From Spirosoma sp. (GTDB lineage Bacteria > Bacteroidota > Bacteroidia > Cytophagales > Spirosomataceae): a DNA stretch of 7,800 nt. Below, in pieces: positions 1 to 6,831 of this stretch. Every line of letters begins with the position of its first letter. Positions within the stretch are counted from its first letter, which is position 1. The stretch covers positions 1-7,800 of the forward strand of contig JANXVQ010000775.1 in the NCBI GenBank assembly GCA_025351545.1, in the 5' to 3' direction. The position numbers were made by a program, and so were the translations under genes. The notes beneath the pieces were generated by a model. The model had not been told where the DNA came from. It did not search any database and was given only the letters and a program-made list of their open reading frames with translations.

Positions 1-13
1 TACAAACGTTGTT

Positions 14-1666
14 ATGGAAACGAACCAAAACGGCAACGGTCAAAACGGGCACACGCCCGGACCAGAATTCGGTGCCACCGGACTACAGCCACAAGATCAA
101 CCCACCGACCAGACCTTAACAACCCGGCAGGGCCACCCGCTGACTAACAACCAAAATGTCCGTACGGTGGGTAGCCGGGGACCAACCACGTTAGAGAATT
201 ACCCATTCCTCGAAAAAATCGGTCATTTCGACCGGGAACGCATTCCCGAACGGGTTGTACATGCCCGTGGTGCAGGAGCACACGGCGTTTTTGAAGCCTA
301 CGGAACTGTTGGTGATGAGCCAGTATCGAAATATACACGCGCTAAATTATTTCAGCAGAAGGGCAGGGAAACGCCGGTTTTTGTCCGTTTTTCGTCCGTT
401 ATTCACGGTGGACATTCGCCGGAAACACTACGCGATCCGCGCGGTTTTGCGGTGAAGTTTTATACCGAAGATGGTAACTGGGATTTGGTGGGAAATAACC
501 TTAAAGTGTTCTTTATTCGGGATGCTATGAAGTTTCCAGACATGGTACACTCCCTGAAACCGGACCCGATTACGAACCGGCAGGATGGCGGACGTATATT
601 TGACTTTATGAGCAACACGCCTGAGTCGGTACATATGCTCACATTCCTGTTTTCACCCTGGGGTATTCCGGCCAACTACCGACAGATGCAAGGGTCAGGC
701 GTGAACACGTATAAATGGGTTAATGAAAAGGGTGAAGGTGTGTTGGTAAAATATCACTGGGAACCGAAGCAGGGAATCAAAAACCTGACCCAGCCCGAAG
801 CTGAACAAATTCAGGCCAAAAACTTTAACCACGCCACGCAGGATCTATATGATTCTATTGAAACCGGTAATTTTCCGCAATGGGAATTGCTGGTGCAGAT
901 TATGAGCGACGACGATCATCCTGAACTGGATTTTGATCCGCTCGACGATACAAAGCTGTGGCCACAGGATCAATTCCCCTGGTTACCGGTAGGGCTTATG
1001 ACGCTCAATAAGAACCCGGAAAACTATTTCCATGAAGTTGAGCAGGTTGCGTTTGGAACAGGGGTTTTAGTGGATGGCTTGGACTTTTCAGACGATAAAA
1101 TGCTCCAGGGACGTACGTTTTCTTACTCCGATACACAGCGTTATCGTGTTGGCACCAATTACCTGCAACTGCCCATTAACGCGCCGAAAAAGCATGTTGC
1201 GACTAACCAGCGCGATGGACAAATGCAATACCGGGTCGACACAGCACCGGGCCAGAATAAGCATGTCAACTATGAACCGTCGTCGATGAACGGTCTGAAA
1301 GAAGCCCCCCGCACCTACCCTGATCACAAACCCTACATTACGGGCAACCTGGTGCGTCAGCCGATTGACCGGACCAACAACTTCAAGCAGGCTGGAGAAC
1401 GGTATCGGACGTTTGAAAACTGGGAACGCAATGACCTGATCAACAATCTGGTAGATGCAATTTCGGGCGCTCAGAAAGATGTTCAGGACAAGATGATCGA
1501 GTTATTCGGCCAGTGCGATGAAGATTACGGTCGGCGATTAAAGGAAGGATTGCAACAGGCAGCCAGCGATAATGGCAAACAACCTCACGGTCAGGCTAGT
1601 GAACAAGCTGGTCATGAGGTAGTTCAACAGTCTGAAGAACCGTTGCCTGAAGCAAAACCCTATTGA
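14..1666 (+). CDS. katA: Heme catalase (hydrogen peroxide disproportionation)
   Basis: Monofunctional heme catalase converting hydrogen peroxide to water and oxygen, presumably cytoplasmic. The proximal signature around residues 72-86 ([15 protein letters not shown]) carries the catalytic His83. The distal Asn lies in LVGNN (158-162). The heme-ligand signature RTFSYSDTQ (367-375) supplies Tyr371, with Arg367 helping to polarise it. The catalase core begins near residue 34 (TLTTRQGHP) and the immune-responsive C-terminal helices end near 515. At 550 aa it is longer than the usual ~480-505 aa small-subunit catalases, but far short of the ~750 aa large-subunit class. The excess is a ~33-residue N/G/Q/P-rich head and a ~35-residue Q/E-rich tail, both without a visible domain or signal peptide. 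The ATG at 14 has only 13 bases upstream in the window, so its promoter and ribosome site are not visible and a shorter start cannot be excluded. The gene converges on the Lrp-type gene and ends before a hairpin terminator. Family call is very secure; the symbol is by convention. Confidence 0.96.
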   Translation: METNQNGNGQNGHTPGPEFGATGLQPQDQPTDQTLTTRQGHPLTNNQNVRTVGSRGPTTLENYPFLEKIGHFDRERIPERVVHARGAGAHGVFEAYGTVGDEPVSKYTRAKLFQQKGRETPVFVRFSSVIHGGHSPETLRDPRGFAVKFYTEDGNWDLVGNNLKVFFIRDAMKFPDMVHSLKPDPITNRQDGGRIFDFMSNTPESVHMLTFLFSPWGIPANYRQMQGSGVNTYKWVNEKGEGVLVKYHWEPKQGIKNLTQPEAEQIQAKNFNHATQDLYDSIETGNFPQWELLVQIMSDDDHPELDFDPLDDTKLWPQDQFPWLPVGLMTLNKNPENYFHEVEQVAFGTGVLVDGLDFSDDKMLQGRTFSYSDTQRYRVGTNYLQLPINAPKKHVATNQRDGQMQYRVDTAPGQNKHVNYEPSSMNGLKEAPRTYPDHKPYITGNLVRQPIDRTNNFKQAGERYRTFENWERNDLINNLVDAISGAQKDVQDKMIELFGQCDEDYGRRLKEGLQQAASDNGKQPHGQASEQAGHEVVQQSEEPLPEAKPY

Positions 1667-1690
1667 TTTAGTTTGTAAACTGTTCAGAAA

Positions 1691-1723
1691 GGCTCTCGCA
1701 CCTGTAGTGTGAGAGCCTTTTTT
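1691..1723 (+). terminator. Intrinsic terminator of the catalase gene
   Basis: The stem 1691-1700 pairs with 1708-1717 (GGCTCTC against GAGAGCC, then one G-T wobble and two more pairs) around a 7-nt loop, followed directly by six Ts (1718-1723). It begins 24 nt after the catalase stop and lies in the convergent gap. On the minus strand the same hairpin is followed only by TTTC, so it could help end the Lrp-type transcript but is weaker in that direction. Confidence 0.88.
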
Positions 1724-1726
1724 ATA

Positions 1727-2191
1727 TTACTCGATTGGTATAACAGTTGAATTTTTCACATCAGCCAATACAAAAAAGCTGCTGATGTGAAGAGTACCGG
1801 GAATGACCGATAGCTGTTCCTGATAAAAGTAATTATACGTTTCCATGTCCCGGCTGACAATTTTAAGTAAGTAGTCGAACGTCCCCGATACCCGGTTGCA
1901 TTCCAGCACATCGGGCAATTCCCGGATAGCGGTTTCAAAATCCGCGAAAGCGTCGCGGGTTTGTCTATCGAGCGTCACCTGACAGTAAATCATCAATAAA
2001 TTCCCAAGTTTTTTCTTATTGAGAATGGTAACGTACCGATCAATTATACCCTCGCGTTCGAGCCGCTTAATGCGTTCATGAACAGGCGTTTTCGAGAGAT
2101 TGATTTGTTTACCAATTTCCTGAATCGTTAATCGGGCGTTTTGTTGCAGCAAGCTTAAAATTTTACGATCCGTTTTGTCTAAAATTTCCAT
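1727..2191 (-). CDS. Lrp/AsnC-family transcriptional regulator
   Basis: A 154-aa feast/famine regulator of typical family length. Residues 1-50 form the winged helix-turn-helix: LDKTDRKILSLLQQNAR, then the HTH at about 21-44 (LTIQEIGKQINLSKTPVHER) and wing RLEREGII. Residues 65-140 form the RAM ligand-binding and oligomerisation domain, with the family-typical VSGTFDYLLKIV (101-112), where amino acids are sensed. Members bind DNA as dimers to hexadecamers and respond to amino acids such as leucine, alanine or lysine. The ATG at 2191 is backed by the canonical start MEILDKTDRKIL; there is no clear Shine-Dalgarno sequence upstream, as is usual in Bacteroidota. It is divergent from alanine dehydrogenase, the arrangement of AldR-type Lrp regulators that control ald in response to alanine. 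I infer that it regulates ald and itself. The effector amino acid cannot be read from the sequence. Confidence 0.95.
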   Translation of the reverse strand: MEILDKTDRKILSLLQQNARLTIQEIGKQINLSKTPVHERIKRLEREGIIDRYVTILNKKKLGNLLMIYCQVTLDRQTRDAFADFETAIRELPDVLECNRVSGTFDYLLKIVSRDMETYNYFYQEQLSVIPGTLHISSFFVLADVKNSTVIPIE

Positions 2192-2236
2192 AGCGGCAAT
2201 TTTACGGAATTACACTGGATAATTACTTAACTAATA

Positions 2237-2246
2237 GAAATATTTC
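2237..2246. promoter_or_regulatory. 10-bp palindrome upstream of the Lrp-type gene
   Basis: GAAATATTTC is a perfect 10-bp palindrome centred at 2241.5, 46 bp upstream of the regulator start. It is AT-rich, so chance occurrence is possible. It is recorded because it lies 26.5 bp (about 2.5 helical turns) from the next dyad. Confidence 0.35.
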
Positions 2247-2255
2247 CTACCAATA

Positions 2256-2280
2256 AAGAAAATACGATTCATATTTTCTT
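2256..2280. promoter_or_regulatory. Inverted repeat, possible Lrp-family operator
   Basis: Arms AAGAAAATA (2256-2264) and TATTTTCTT (2272-2280) are perfect 9-bp complements around a 7-nt spacer centred at 2268. It lies between the two divergent genes, 65 bp from the regulator start and 86 bp from the ald start. AT-rich imperfect dyads of this size suit Lrp-type proteins, but no binding consensus is known for this regulator, so the role is inferred. Confidence 0.5.
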
Positions 2281-2312
2281 AAAAACAGAACACTACTAGG
2301 GAAATAGTATTA

Positions 2313-2320
2313 CAAATATA
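2313..2320 (-). promoter_or_regulatory. Candidate -7 element of the Lrp-type gene
   Basis: The minus strand reads TATATTTG, an exact match to the Bacteroidota TAnnTTTG motif, and overlaps the ald -7 motif by two bases. No good -33 TTG lies at the expected distance. The resulting leader to the ATG at 2191 would be about 115 nt and contain the two other dyads, so a nearer unrecognised promoter is possible. Confidence 0.35.
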
Positions 2321-2326
2321 CCTTTG
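2319..2326 (+). promoter_or_regulatory. Candidate -7 element of the ald promoter
   Basis: TACCTTTG matches TAnnTTTG exactly and sits 39 bp before the ald start codon, predicting a leader of about 30 nt. No convincing -33 TTG is found near 2295-2300, which fits a promoter that needs an activator. It is embedded in the inverted repeat 2307-2332. Confidence 0.5.
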
Positions 2327-2365
2327 TAATACCAATTTGTTACTCCCCAAACACGTCCACACATC

Positions 2366-3499
2366 ATGGTTATTGGTATTCCAAAAGAAATAAAAAATAA
2401 CGAAAACCGTGTTGCGTTAACGCCCGCCGGTGTAACCGAGTTGCGCAAACATGGCCATACAGTATATATTCAGGTAAATGCTGGTGAAGGGAGTGGTTTT
2501 GAAGACCCGGAATACATTTCGGCTGGGGCCACTATGCTGCCAACCATCGAAGAGGTATATGGAATTTCTGAGATGATTATGAAGGTTAAAGAGCCAATTG
2601 CGGCTGAATATGACCTGATTAAACAAGATCAGTTGTTGTTTACCTATTTCCACTTTGCTTCGTCGGAAGAATTGACACGGACCATGTTAGCGAAAGGTGC
2701 TGTTTGCCTGGCCTACGAAACCGTTGAACGGCCCGACCGCAGTTTGCCGTTACTGATTCCCATGTCGGAAGTAGCGGGCCGAATGGCCGTTCAGGAAGGT
2801 GCCAAATATCTTGAAAAACCGCTGAAAGGTCGGGGCATTCTTCTTGGGGGTGTACCGGGTGTAAAACCAGCCAACGTACTCATTTTGGGTGGTGGCATTG
2901 TTGGAACACAGGCCGCGAAAATGGCCGCCGGACTGGGAGCGCACGTTACCATAATGGATGTTAGTTTGGCGCGTCTGCGCTATCTGTCGGACATTATGCC
3001 GCCGAACGTGCAGACAATGATGTCGAACGAATACAATATTCGCGACATGATTAAAGTTTGTGATCTTATTATCGGTGCCGTACTGATTCCGGGAGCCAAA
3101 GCTCCGCACCTGATCACCCGTGAGATGTTGAAGCTAATGCGGGCTGGTACGGTGCTGGTTGATGTAGCGGTTGATCAGGGCGGCTGCATTGAAACATGCC
3201 GTCCAACCACGCACGAAGATCCAACCTTTATCATTGATGGTGTTGTTCATTACTGCGTCGCCAATATGCCCGGTGCAGTGCCTTATACGAGCACCCTTGC
3301 GCTAACCAATGCAACATTGCCTTACGCACTGCAATTAGCCAACAAAGGCTGGCAGAAAGCTTGCCGCGACAATATAGACCTCAAAATGGGATTGAATATT
3401 GTGGACGGTAAGGTAGTTTATAAAGGTGTCGCCGATGCGTTTAACATGCCGCTGACCGACGTAAGCGAGATGCTGATAGAAGAGGAATTGACTCAATAA
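2366..3499 (+). CDS. ald: Alanine dehydrogenase (NAD-dependent)
   Basis: Catalyses reversible oxidative deamination of L-alanine to pyruvate and ammonia with NAD+, linking alanine use to central carbon metabolism in the cytoplasm. It has 377 aa against about 370 in the family. The N-terminal signature IGIPKEIKNNENRVALTP is followed by substrate and catalytic residues at the same numbers as in the characterised enzymes: Arg15 and Lys75 (pyruvate binding), His96 and Asp270 (catalysis). The Rossmann motif GGGIVG is at 175-180, with the NAD-ribose-binding acidic residue Asp198 at the end of the second strand. NMPGAVPYTST (300-310) is also family-typical. The ATG at 2366 gives the canonical N-terminus MVIGIPKE; there is no Shine-Dalgarno sequence. 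It is divergent from an Lrp-type regulator with dyads over the promoter, so alanine- or amino-acid-responsive control is likely. The conserved active site makes a transhydrogenase or saccharopine-dehydrogenase relative unlikely. Confidence 0.97.
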   Translation: MVIGIPKEIKNNENRVALTPAGVTELRKHGHTVYIQVNAGEGSGFEDPEYISAGATMLPTIEEVYGISEMIMKVKEPIAAEYDLIKQDQLLFTYFHFASSEELTRTMLAKGAVCLAYETVERPDRSLPLLIPMSEVAGRMAVQEGAKYLEKPLKGRGILLGGVPGVKPANVLILGGGIVGTQAAKMAAGLGAHVTIMDVSLARLRYLSDIMPPNVQTMMSNEYNIRDMIKVCDLIIGAVLIPGAKAPHLITREMLKLMRAGTVLVDVAVDQGGCIETCRPTTHEDPTFIIDGVVHYCVANMPGAVPYTSTLALTNATLPYALQLANKGWQKACRDNIDLKMGLNIVDGKVVYKGVADAFNMPLTDVSEMLIEEELTQ

Positions 3500-3527
3500 A
3501 AATATTACTTATTCATCGACAGACGTA

Positions 3528-3558
3528 GGCCGCATTCGAAAGAGTGCGGCCTTTTTTT
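3528..3558 (+). terminator. Strong intrinsic terminator of ald
   Basis: A 10-bp stem (3528-3537 with 3542-3551, GGCCGCATTC against GAGTGCGGCC, one G-T wobble) is capped by a GAAA tetraloop (3538-3541) and followed by seven Ts (3552-3558). It starts 28 nt past the ald stop. No T-run follows on the minus strand, so it is mainly one-directional. Confidence 0.93.
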
Positions 3559-3566
3559 AGGTACAC

Positions 3567-3854
3567 TTATAACATCTGCGTAACCAGCGCATTCCATTCC
3601 TCGTCCAGCGACCCATCGAAAAACGGAACTTTAGCGCGCCGATACCAATAGTTGGCGTTGAACCGATCGCCTTCTTTTCGGTGCAGATAAGCGTGCAGGC
3701 GGTCGTACGATGGTTCGCCTTCGCGACTCTGTGCAATGTTGTGCGCCTGTTCCCAGTTACCTTTGGCGTCATACCAAAGCCCCTCTACTATCGGATTTAT
3801 AGTGGCCGGGGGTTGAGACTGAGAAAGTGTGGCAGTAAATTGGTCGAGTGTCAT
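3567..3854 (-). CDS. Conserved hypothetical protein, small helical repeat-like
   Basis: A 95-aa soluble protein with no signal peptide or membrane segment. I recognise it only as a widespread uncharacterised family. Two blocks look conserved: EGLWYDAKGNWEQAHNIAQ (24-42), and a second at 53-73 with key residues HAYLHRKEGD and YWYRRA. Each resembles a tetratricopeptide-type helix pair (aromatic, G-x-W, A spacing), followed by a C-terminal SLDEEW. The pattern hints at an all-helical protein-binding fold; no catalytic residues are evident. The ATG at 3854 lies 24 nt downstream of the lipoprotein stop, so the two are probably co-transcribed, with this gene last before the opposing ald terminator. 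Codon use and composition look like the neighbours. Function unknown. Confidence 0.82.
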   Translation of the reverse strand: MTLDQFTATLSQSQPPATINPIVEGLWYDAKGNWEQAHNIAQSREGEPSYDRLHAYLHRKEGDRFNANYWYRRAKVPFFDGSLDEEWNALVTQML

Positions 3855-3878
3855 AAAATCAGCATTTACCGTCTGTGA

Positions 3879-4676
3879 TTACAGCCAGTTGTCACGCAAG
3901 ATACCATTAAGCTGTTCGTAAGGGATAGTCAATTGAATTGGGCCAATGGCATAGGCTGCAATTTCATAAGGATTATAATAAAAAACCATCCCCTTGCTAC
4001 TCATACCAACGTTGCCCGGCAAGAAGAACCGGCCGTCGTGCAGGAAATAACCCTGTTCTTCGAGGTTATTTTGCGGTAATAAAGCCTGCTGTTTTCTGAA
4101 TGCCTTTTCAACTACGGTGAGCAATGCTGTTGTATCCGACACCATATCGGTCAGTGTAAGCATCTGGCCGGTTTCTCGATTGAAGGTGTAAAAAGACATA
4201 TTGGAATTTGGATGCGCGCCACCCGTATAGGCAAACGTTTCATATTTGATCGTCAGTGCCTTAACCCCAATATGAACCGTATCGGCTGTAGTTTTCACTT
4301 CCCAGCAACCGCCTAAGCTTCCCATATCTTTACGCATAGTTTCATAGTCTGTAGCGAATTGAGAAGCAGCTTTAGCCAGGTCGGTCTGAACATCAGGATT
4401 ATCGGCTACCGTGGCGCTATCAAGCCAACCGACAATACTATTGACCGCCAGGCGCCGTAAACTATCATTGATTTTTCGCCCGCCTTCTGTATCATCTTTT
4501 AAAAGAATATAGGACACAGAAACATCTACACCAGCATTTTTAGTCGTATCACAACGATTCGCACCATCAAAGGTGTATTGCTGTTTATCTAAAACAAGTG
4601 TCTCTGAGTTCGTAGAATGACAAGCCAAAAATATAGTAATTGAGCCACAAAAAAACAGGGCCAGAAAATACCTCAT
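3879..4676 (-). CDS. DUF3298 (RsiV/PdaC-like) domain lipoprotein
   Basis: A 265-aa predicted lipoprotein. The N-terminus has a basic residue, a hydrophobic stretch (3-18) and a lipobox-like IFLAC with Cys19 as the lipidation site; Phe at -3 is non-canonical but tolerated. The mature part has a DUF4163-like region (about 45-150) with YETFAYTGGAHPNSN (145-159). It continues into a DUF3298 region (about 160-255): FNRETGQMLTLTDMV, then FYYNPYEIAAYAIGPIQLTI. This fold occurs in the extracytoplasmic parts of Bacillus RsiV, which binds lysozyme, and PdaC, a peptidoglycan deacetylase. No deacetylase or anti-sigma domain is present here, so no enzymatic role is implied. Cys42 and Cys124 could form a disulfide. 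It lies 69 nt after the LytTR regulator stop with no terminator between, so it may be part of that unit; a cell-envelope role is inferred. Confidence 0.87.
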   Translation of the reverse strand: MRYFLALFFCGSITIFLACHSTNSETLVLDKQQYTFDGANRCDTTKNAGVDVSVSYILLKDDTEGGRKINDSLRRLAVNSIVGWLDSATVADNPDVQTDLAKAASQFATDYETMRKDMGSLGGCWEVKTTADTVHIGVKALTIKYETFAYTGGAHPNSNMSFYTFNRETGQMLTLTDMVSDTTALLTVVEKAFRKQQALLPQNNLEEQGYFLHDGRFFLPGNVGMSSKGMVFYYNPYEIAAYAIGPIQLTIPYEQLNGILRDNWL

Positions 4677-4745
4677 GAGTAGTTTTTAGTAATTGAAACG
4701 CGTGAGCCATCAGGCGATTTGTGTCAACGAACCAGGCGTTACATA

Positions 4746-5483
4746 CTACAAACTTAACAAATCTTTAAATCGTATAGCCTGTCGGCGGCTAATTTCGATT
4801 TTATCACCCCCTCGTAACGTCACCAATAATCCCCCACTGAACCACGGTTCAATTTTTTCAATCCATTGCAGATTAATGATGTGTTTTCGGTTTGCCCGGA
4901 AAAATGTTGCTGGATTAAGTCGATCTTCAAGAGCGTTCAACGATTTGATAACCAGCGGTTTCTGATCGTCAAAATACAACCGGACGTAGTTCCCCATCGA
5001 CTCGAACAGCCGCACTTTACCAAGTTTGACAAACCAGCACTTTTCACCATCTTTTACAAATACCTGATCATTTTCGCCTAATATTTTAGTCGAAGTGCCT
5101 AATGATGCGGCCCCGGAGTTTTCGGAAATGTGCTGTTCCTCCTCCACACGGTGAATAGCCTCCGACAGCCGTGCCAGTTCAACGGGTTTCAGCAGATAAT
5201 CGAGTGCGTTAAACTCGAAGGCTTTGATTGCATATTCGTCAAAAGCAGTTGTAAAAATCACTTCCGGGGTTTTGCCTTCAATAGATTGTAACAACTCGAA
5301 ACCGTTTTTGCCAGGCATCTGAATATCTAGAAACAACAGATCTGGCTCCAACTCTTCGATCATGGGCAGCGCTTCATCGGCGTTAGCGGCTTCGCCAATG
5401 ATTTGAATTTTGGGGAAGTTTTCGAGCAACCGACGTAGTTCGTTACGGGCTAAGCGTTCGTCGTCAATGATTAGGGTTTTCAT
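4746..5483 (-). CDS. LytTR-family response regulator
   Basis: A 245-aa DNA-binding response regulator. The receiver domain (1-118) has the acidic pair Asp7/Asp8, phosphoacceptor Asp53 in FLDIQMPG, Thr79 and Lys99 in YLLKP: the full catalytic set. A flexible linker (about 118-138) leads to a LytTR DNA-binding domain (139-243) with FVKDGEKCWFVKL, FESMGNYVRLY, FFRANRKHIINL and a final IEISRRQAIRFKDLL. LytTR proteins bind direct repeats upstream of target promoters as beta-strand recognition modules. The ATG at 5483 gives the standard start MKTLIIDDERLAR. It lies 74 nt downstream of the kinase stop on the same strand with no terminator between, so it is almost certainly its partner. No target sites are recognisable in the window. 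YehT/BtsR- and AlgR-like proteins share this architecture; the regulated process is unknown. Confidence 0.96.
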   Translation of the reverse strand: MKTLIIDDERLARNELRRLLENFPKIQIIGEAANADEALPMIEELEPDLLFLDIQMPGKNGFELLQSIEGKTPEVIFTTAFDEYAIKAFEFNALDYLLKPVELARLSEAIHRVEEEQHISENSGAASLGTSTKILGENDQVFVKDGEKCWFVKLGKVRLFESMGNYVRLYFDDQKPLVIKSLNALEDRLNPATFFRANRKHIINLQWIEKIEPWFSGGLLVTLRGGDKIEISRRQAIRFKDLLSL

Positions 5484-5557
5484 AAAGAAGGGATGAATGA
5501 ATAGTTAAGCGTGTGGTGAATGATGATCTATTGCTGACGGTACGGGTGACCATATTA

Positions 5558-6655
5558 TCAGTCAATATGCCTCACTTTCTCTCGTCGGAATATGCCCTCC
5601 GACTGAGCGGGAATAGTAATGTCGGCACAAACAATCGGCCCACCGCTGCCTGATCCGTTGTCACGAATATAGTCTTCCTGAAAAATATGGAACTGTGCAT
5701 CCGGCCCGTACAGTAGTTCAAGCCGCTGGGATGTGTTCGCTAAACCAAATCCACCCGATGCTTTCTTGTCACCCAAAACGCCCGTATTGCGGATGATAAT
5801 ATGCAACTTATCCGCAACGAGGCTCGATTTCACTTCCACAAACCCGCCACCAACTGCCGTTGACACACCATGTTTAATCGCATTTTCGACCAGGGTTTGC
5901 AGCATCATTGGCGGCACCTGCCAGAATAATGTCCGGCCATCCAGCTCAATATGTGATGTCAGGCGTTCTTCATAACGAACTTTTTCGAGGGCTAGATAAT
6001 CCTCCACGGTTTTCATTTCTTCGCGCAGCTCAACGGTTTTTCGTCGATCGGCCAGTAGCGAGTTCCGTAATAAATTTGAGAGCTGAGTAATGCTCTGCTG
6101 AGCTTTGGTGGGATTTTCATAAACCAACGCTCGAATGCTATTCAGGGCGTTGAACACGAAATGGGGATTCAATTGCGACCGTAAAACCTTAGCCTCCGTC
6201 TCACGGATACTTGTTTTTAATAAAATTTTTTCAATTTCGGCACTACGGTTCTCCTCAACATAATGGTAGGCGGTATAGCTCAACACCCAGGCCAGCATGG
6301 TTTTGCCCCAAGTCATAATGTAGCCAAACAGCGGCCACGGCTCATCCATTAAATGCTGCGGAACAATCAGCCGATCCATTGGCAGATTCACCATTGTCAT
6401 GATCAGGGCAAGCACAAAAACAGATAATAATACCCTGGGTGCCAGCCTAAAGAACGGTAACAGTACCCAGTTCCACCGGCGAATCATGAGTCGGTAAAGA
6501 TGCGTTAGGGTGATGCCAAGAAATATATTTGAAATGGCTAAGTACAGTTCATCAGCCTGGAACCCATCTTCGAGAAGATAGGCCAGATACTCCACCGTGA
6601 TCAGGAGCGACCAGCCGAATATCTGACAAAACCAATATATTTTTTGCTTAGACAT
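5558..6655 (-). CDS. LytS/YehU-type membrane sensor histidine kinase
   Basis: A 365-aa sensor kinase of the His_kinase (LytS) class. Four hydrophobic helices (about 7-27, 38-57, 73-92, 108-130) form an inner-membrane sensor with very short loops and no extracellular domain. A helical linker (131-158) leads to the phosphoacceptor motif QLNPHFVFNALN (161-172) with His165. The ATPase N box is LVENAIKHG (255-263). The G1 region reads RNTG (289-292) in place of a DxG, a variant I associate with this class. The G2 region is GGFGLANTSQRLELLYG (301-317). A glycine/serine loop (333-339) precedes the last strand, and a short basic tail (354-365) follows. The ATG at 6655 is the first in frame; AAGG lies too close to the start to be a normal ribosome site. 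Its LytTR partner follows directly. Stimulus unknown: membrane-embedded sensors like this often detect envelope state or small metabolites. Confidence 0.95.
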   Translation of the reverse strand: MSKQKIYWFCQIFGWSLLITVEYLAYLLEDGFQADELYLAISNIFLGITLTHLYRLMIRRWNWVLLPFFRLAPRVLLSVFVLALIMTMVNLPMDRLIVPQHLMDEPWPLFGYIMTWGKTMLAWVLSYTAYHYVEENRSAEIEKILLKTSIRETEAKVLRSQLNPHFVFNALNSIRALVYENPTKAQQSITQLSNLLRNSLLADRRKTVELREEMKTVEDYLALEKVRYEERLTSHIELDGRTLFWQVPPMMLQTLVENAIKHGVSTAVGGGFVEVKSSLVADKLHIIIRNTGVLGDKKASGGFGLANTSQRLELLYGPDAQFHIFQEDYIRDNGSGSGGPIVCADITIPAQSEGIFRREKVRHID

Positions 6656-6831
6656 ACCTTTCTATTACGATCCCACTACCAGTCAACAGGCGAATATACA
6701 GCATTATGACCCAGATGGGCGGGATACTACACCAATGGAAAAAAAGGAGGAAGGCCGGACCGCCGGGCGGAGGAAGAAAAGACAAAAACTCAGTTTATGA
6801 CTTTGTCCAATTCTGTTCTTGTCCCGTCTTC
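6656..6831. other. Intergenic gap with purine-biased GC-rich tract
   Basis: A 176-bp gap between the kinase and phosphatase genes, both on the minus strand. Positions 6737-6754 and 6769-6782 are almost all purine on the plus strand. They flank a GC core (6755-6768) and share the direct repeat GGAGGAAG at 6746-6753 and 6769-6776. A minus-strand transcript would therefore carry two CUUCCUCC stretches separated by short GC hairpins. The nearest thing to a kinase promoter is TATATTCG on the minus strand (6691-6698), one mismatch from TAnnTTTG and without a matching -33. No ORF of interest is present. Confidence 0.55.
6776..6807 (-). terminator. Weak candidate terminator of the phosphatase gene
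   Basis: On the minus strand, GACAAA (6807-6802) pairs with TTTGTC (6786-6781) around a 15-nt loop and is followed by TTTTCTT. It starts 25 nt past the phosphatase stop. The six-pair, mostly AT stem makes this a weak terminator, and readthrough into the kinase is possible. Confidence 0.3.

Larger units (their letters stand above)
2307..2332. promoter_or_regulatory. Perfect 10-bp-arm inverted repeat over the ald promoter
   Basis: GTATTACAAA (2307-2316) and TTTGTAATAC (2323-2332) are exact reverse complements around the 6-nt spacer TATACC. The right arm supplies the TTTG of the plus-strand -7 motif and the left arm supplies the TTTG of a minus-strand one. A dimeric regulator bound here would cover both putative promoters. 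The centre (2319.5) is 51.5 bp, about five helical turns, from the dyad at 2256-2280. The sequence is observed; the role as operator of the Lrp-type protein is inferred. Confidence 0.65.

Noticed and set aside
1088..1327. 79-aa minus-strand frame inside the catalase gene
   Set aside because: It lies opposite the heme-ligand region of the catalase, whose protein conservation explains the sequence.
2750..3109. 119-aa open frame on the minus strand inside ald
   Set aside because: It is antisense to a fully conserved alanine dehydrogenase, with no recognisable protein features and an H/N/R-rich composition typical of a shadow frame.
4749..4756. Minus-strand TAAGTTTG as a promoter for the lipoprotein gene
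   Set aside because: It is an exact TAnnTTTG match but lies in the last codons of the LytTR gene, has no -33 element at the right distance, and is short enough to occur by chance.
4693..4965. 90-aa plus-strand frame over the end of the LytTR gene
   Set aside because: Mostly antisense to the LytTR domain; no signal, domain or conserved motif.
6744..6750. Perfect Shine-Dalgarno-like AAGGAGG on the plus strand
   Set aside because: No start codon follows at a usable distance and no plus-strand reading frame of interest opens there; the motif is part of the purine tract.
6755..6770. GC-rich core read as a minus-strand terminator hairpin
   Set aside because: The self-complementary parts leave loops of three or fewer bases, or compete with one another, and the T-run is about 15 nt away, so it does not form a standard intrinsic terminator.
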